Assembly (NCBI RefSeq): GCF_000189635.1
Contig: NW_002476438.1
Coordinates: 124,001-188,000 of the forward strand
Reading direction: 5' to 3'
DNA length: 64,000 nt
Source of the DNA: Tetrahymena thermophila SB210
Taxonomy: Eukaryota > Ciliophora > Oligohymenophorea > Hymenostomatida > Tetrahymenidae
Of the stretch, positions 63,359 through 64,000 are shown piece by piece (positions within the stretch are counted from its first letter, which is position 1; the number at the start of each line of letters is the position of its first letter). The translations under genes were made by a program, and so were the position numbers. The notes beneath the pieces were generated by a model. It was not told the origin of the DNA and did no database searches. It was given only the letters and a program-made list of their open reading frames with translations.

Positions 63359-64000
63359 ATGAAGATGAAACAATAAAATACAGACTCATATTTTAAGTTA
63401 TTTTTCATACTTATTAATTTTTTGAACGTTACGCTAGCTATCCTTGATGTCCTGCCTGTATAAATCTAAAATGATGTCTTTGAAATACCTGTATTTATCT
63501 TATTTTAATTGGATTTGAAATTATCTTTGTTTTTATTTTGAAAATAAGGAAAAATCAGGAGCTATCTACAAAAAAATAAATGATGTATACAGATTTTCGT
63601 TTTTTAATGAACAAGGAGATATTACTGCTACATATTTACTTCCTTCTACATTTTAAACCCTTAATAAATTTAGTTAATATTTTATTGAGGTAAATTAATA
63701 AATTATTAGCTAACCAACTCAATTTTAACAAGTTCGCTTTTAAATAAAAATTAGAACAACGTTTTATACATTTTCACATAAGGATAGAGTGTTTATCAAA
63801 CTTTAGACTTCACAATACTAGAAAGTGGAAATTAAAATTACTATCAATAAATTTCATATCCTAAAAATATGAAATACTCCTGTTAAATATCAAATATGTA
63901 AGTATACAAATAAGTAAAATAAATATTTAGAAATAAACTCTTCTATATTGTATTACTATTGCTTTTAAATTTAAAAAAAGGATTAATTTTATTATACATG
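63359..64000 (+). CDS. Family member 8, cut by window end
   Basis: Start of another family member. The first exon encodes MKMKQQNTDSYFKLFFILI and a hydrophobic signal core, then ILDVLPVQIQNDVFEIP, the same place where the paralogues have LPIQ...V.I. After a short intron the second exon gives EKSGAIYKKINDVYRFSFF and NEQGDITATYLL, matching the WRYS...GNI exon. A third exon is seen up to about 63897. The first exon may instead start at the second methionine (63365). The cysteine-rich and membrane parts lie beyond the window. Confidence 0.8.

Noticed and set aside
1..64000. tRNA, rRNA and telomeric (CCCCAA)n sequences
   Set aside because: No GC-rich cloverleaf-like segment with a GGTTCRANNC box and no telomere repeat was noticed on either strand. 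A covariance-model scan would settle the tRNA question.

Overview
This looks like macronuclear DNA of an oligohymenophorean ciliate, most likely Tetrahymena or a close relative. The DNA is extremely AT-rich. Every convincing reading frame uses TAA and TAG as sense codons (glutamine) and ends only at TGA. Genes carry many short, AT-rich GT-AG introns of about 50-110 nt, longer than the 20-35 nt introns typical of Paramecium. With the standard code almost nothing here reads as a gene; with the ciliate code large proteins appear.

The window is dominated by one family of large receptor-like membrane proteins, all on the + strand: 1870-6243, 24087-29415, 30838-34964, 37319-42015, 43920-48650, 49936-55132, 56472-61527 and a last copy (from 63359) cut by the window end. 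Each has a signal peptide, a cysteine-poor N-terminal ectodomain split over several small exons, a cysteine-rich region of growth-factor-receptor/furin-like CxxC modules often encoded one module per exon, a single ~1 kb exon with about eight hydrophobic segments, and a last exon with one more membrane segment and a conserved cytoplasmic tail. Genes at 37319 and 43920 are a recent tandem duplicate. Two genes show tandem duplication of single exons with exactly preserved length (222 nt and 141 nt).

Between the first and second family genes (about 6.3-24 kb) lies a duplicated, rearranged segment. It carries two minus-strand surface-antigen genes (7710-9071 and 14685-16052). Both encode secreted proteins of four ~100-residue cysteine repeats with a hydrophobic, GPI-type C-terminus, as in ciliate immobilization antigens. 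Each antigen gene is preceded by an array of ~115 bp tandem repeats, and a 2.3 kb non-coding segment is present twice. A decayed hAT-family transposase lies exactly between the two duplicated blocks. A decayed fragment of the first family gene lies in the second block.

The left edge (1-1183) is a broken ABC transporter (ABCB-type second half). Intergenic regions are AT-rich and mostly without recognisable content, apart from duplicated upstream segments shared among family members. No tRNA, rRNA, telomere or CRISPR was found. Overall the window looks like a rapidly evolving cluster of cell-surface protein genes that grows by gene, segment and exon duplication.
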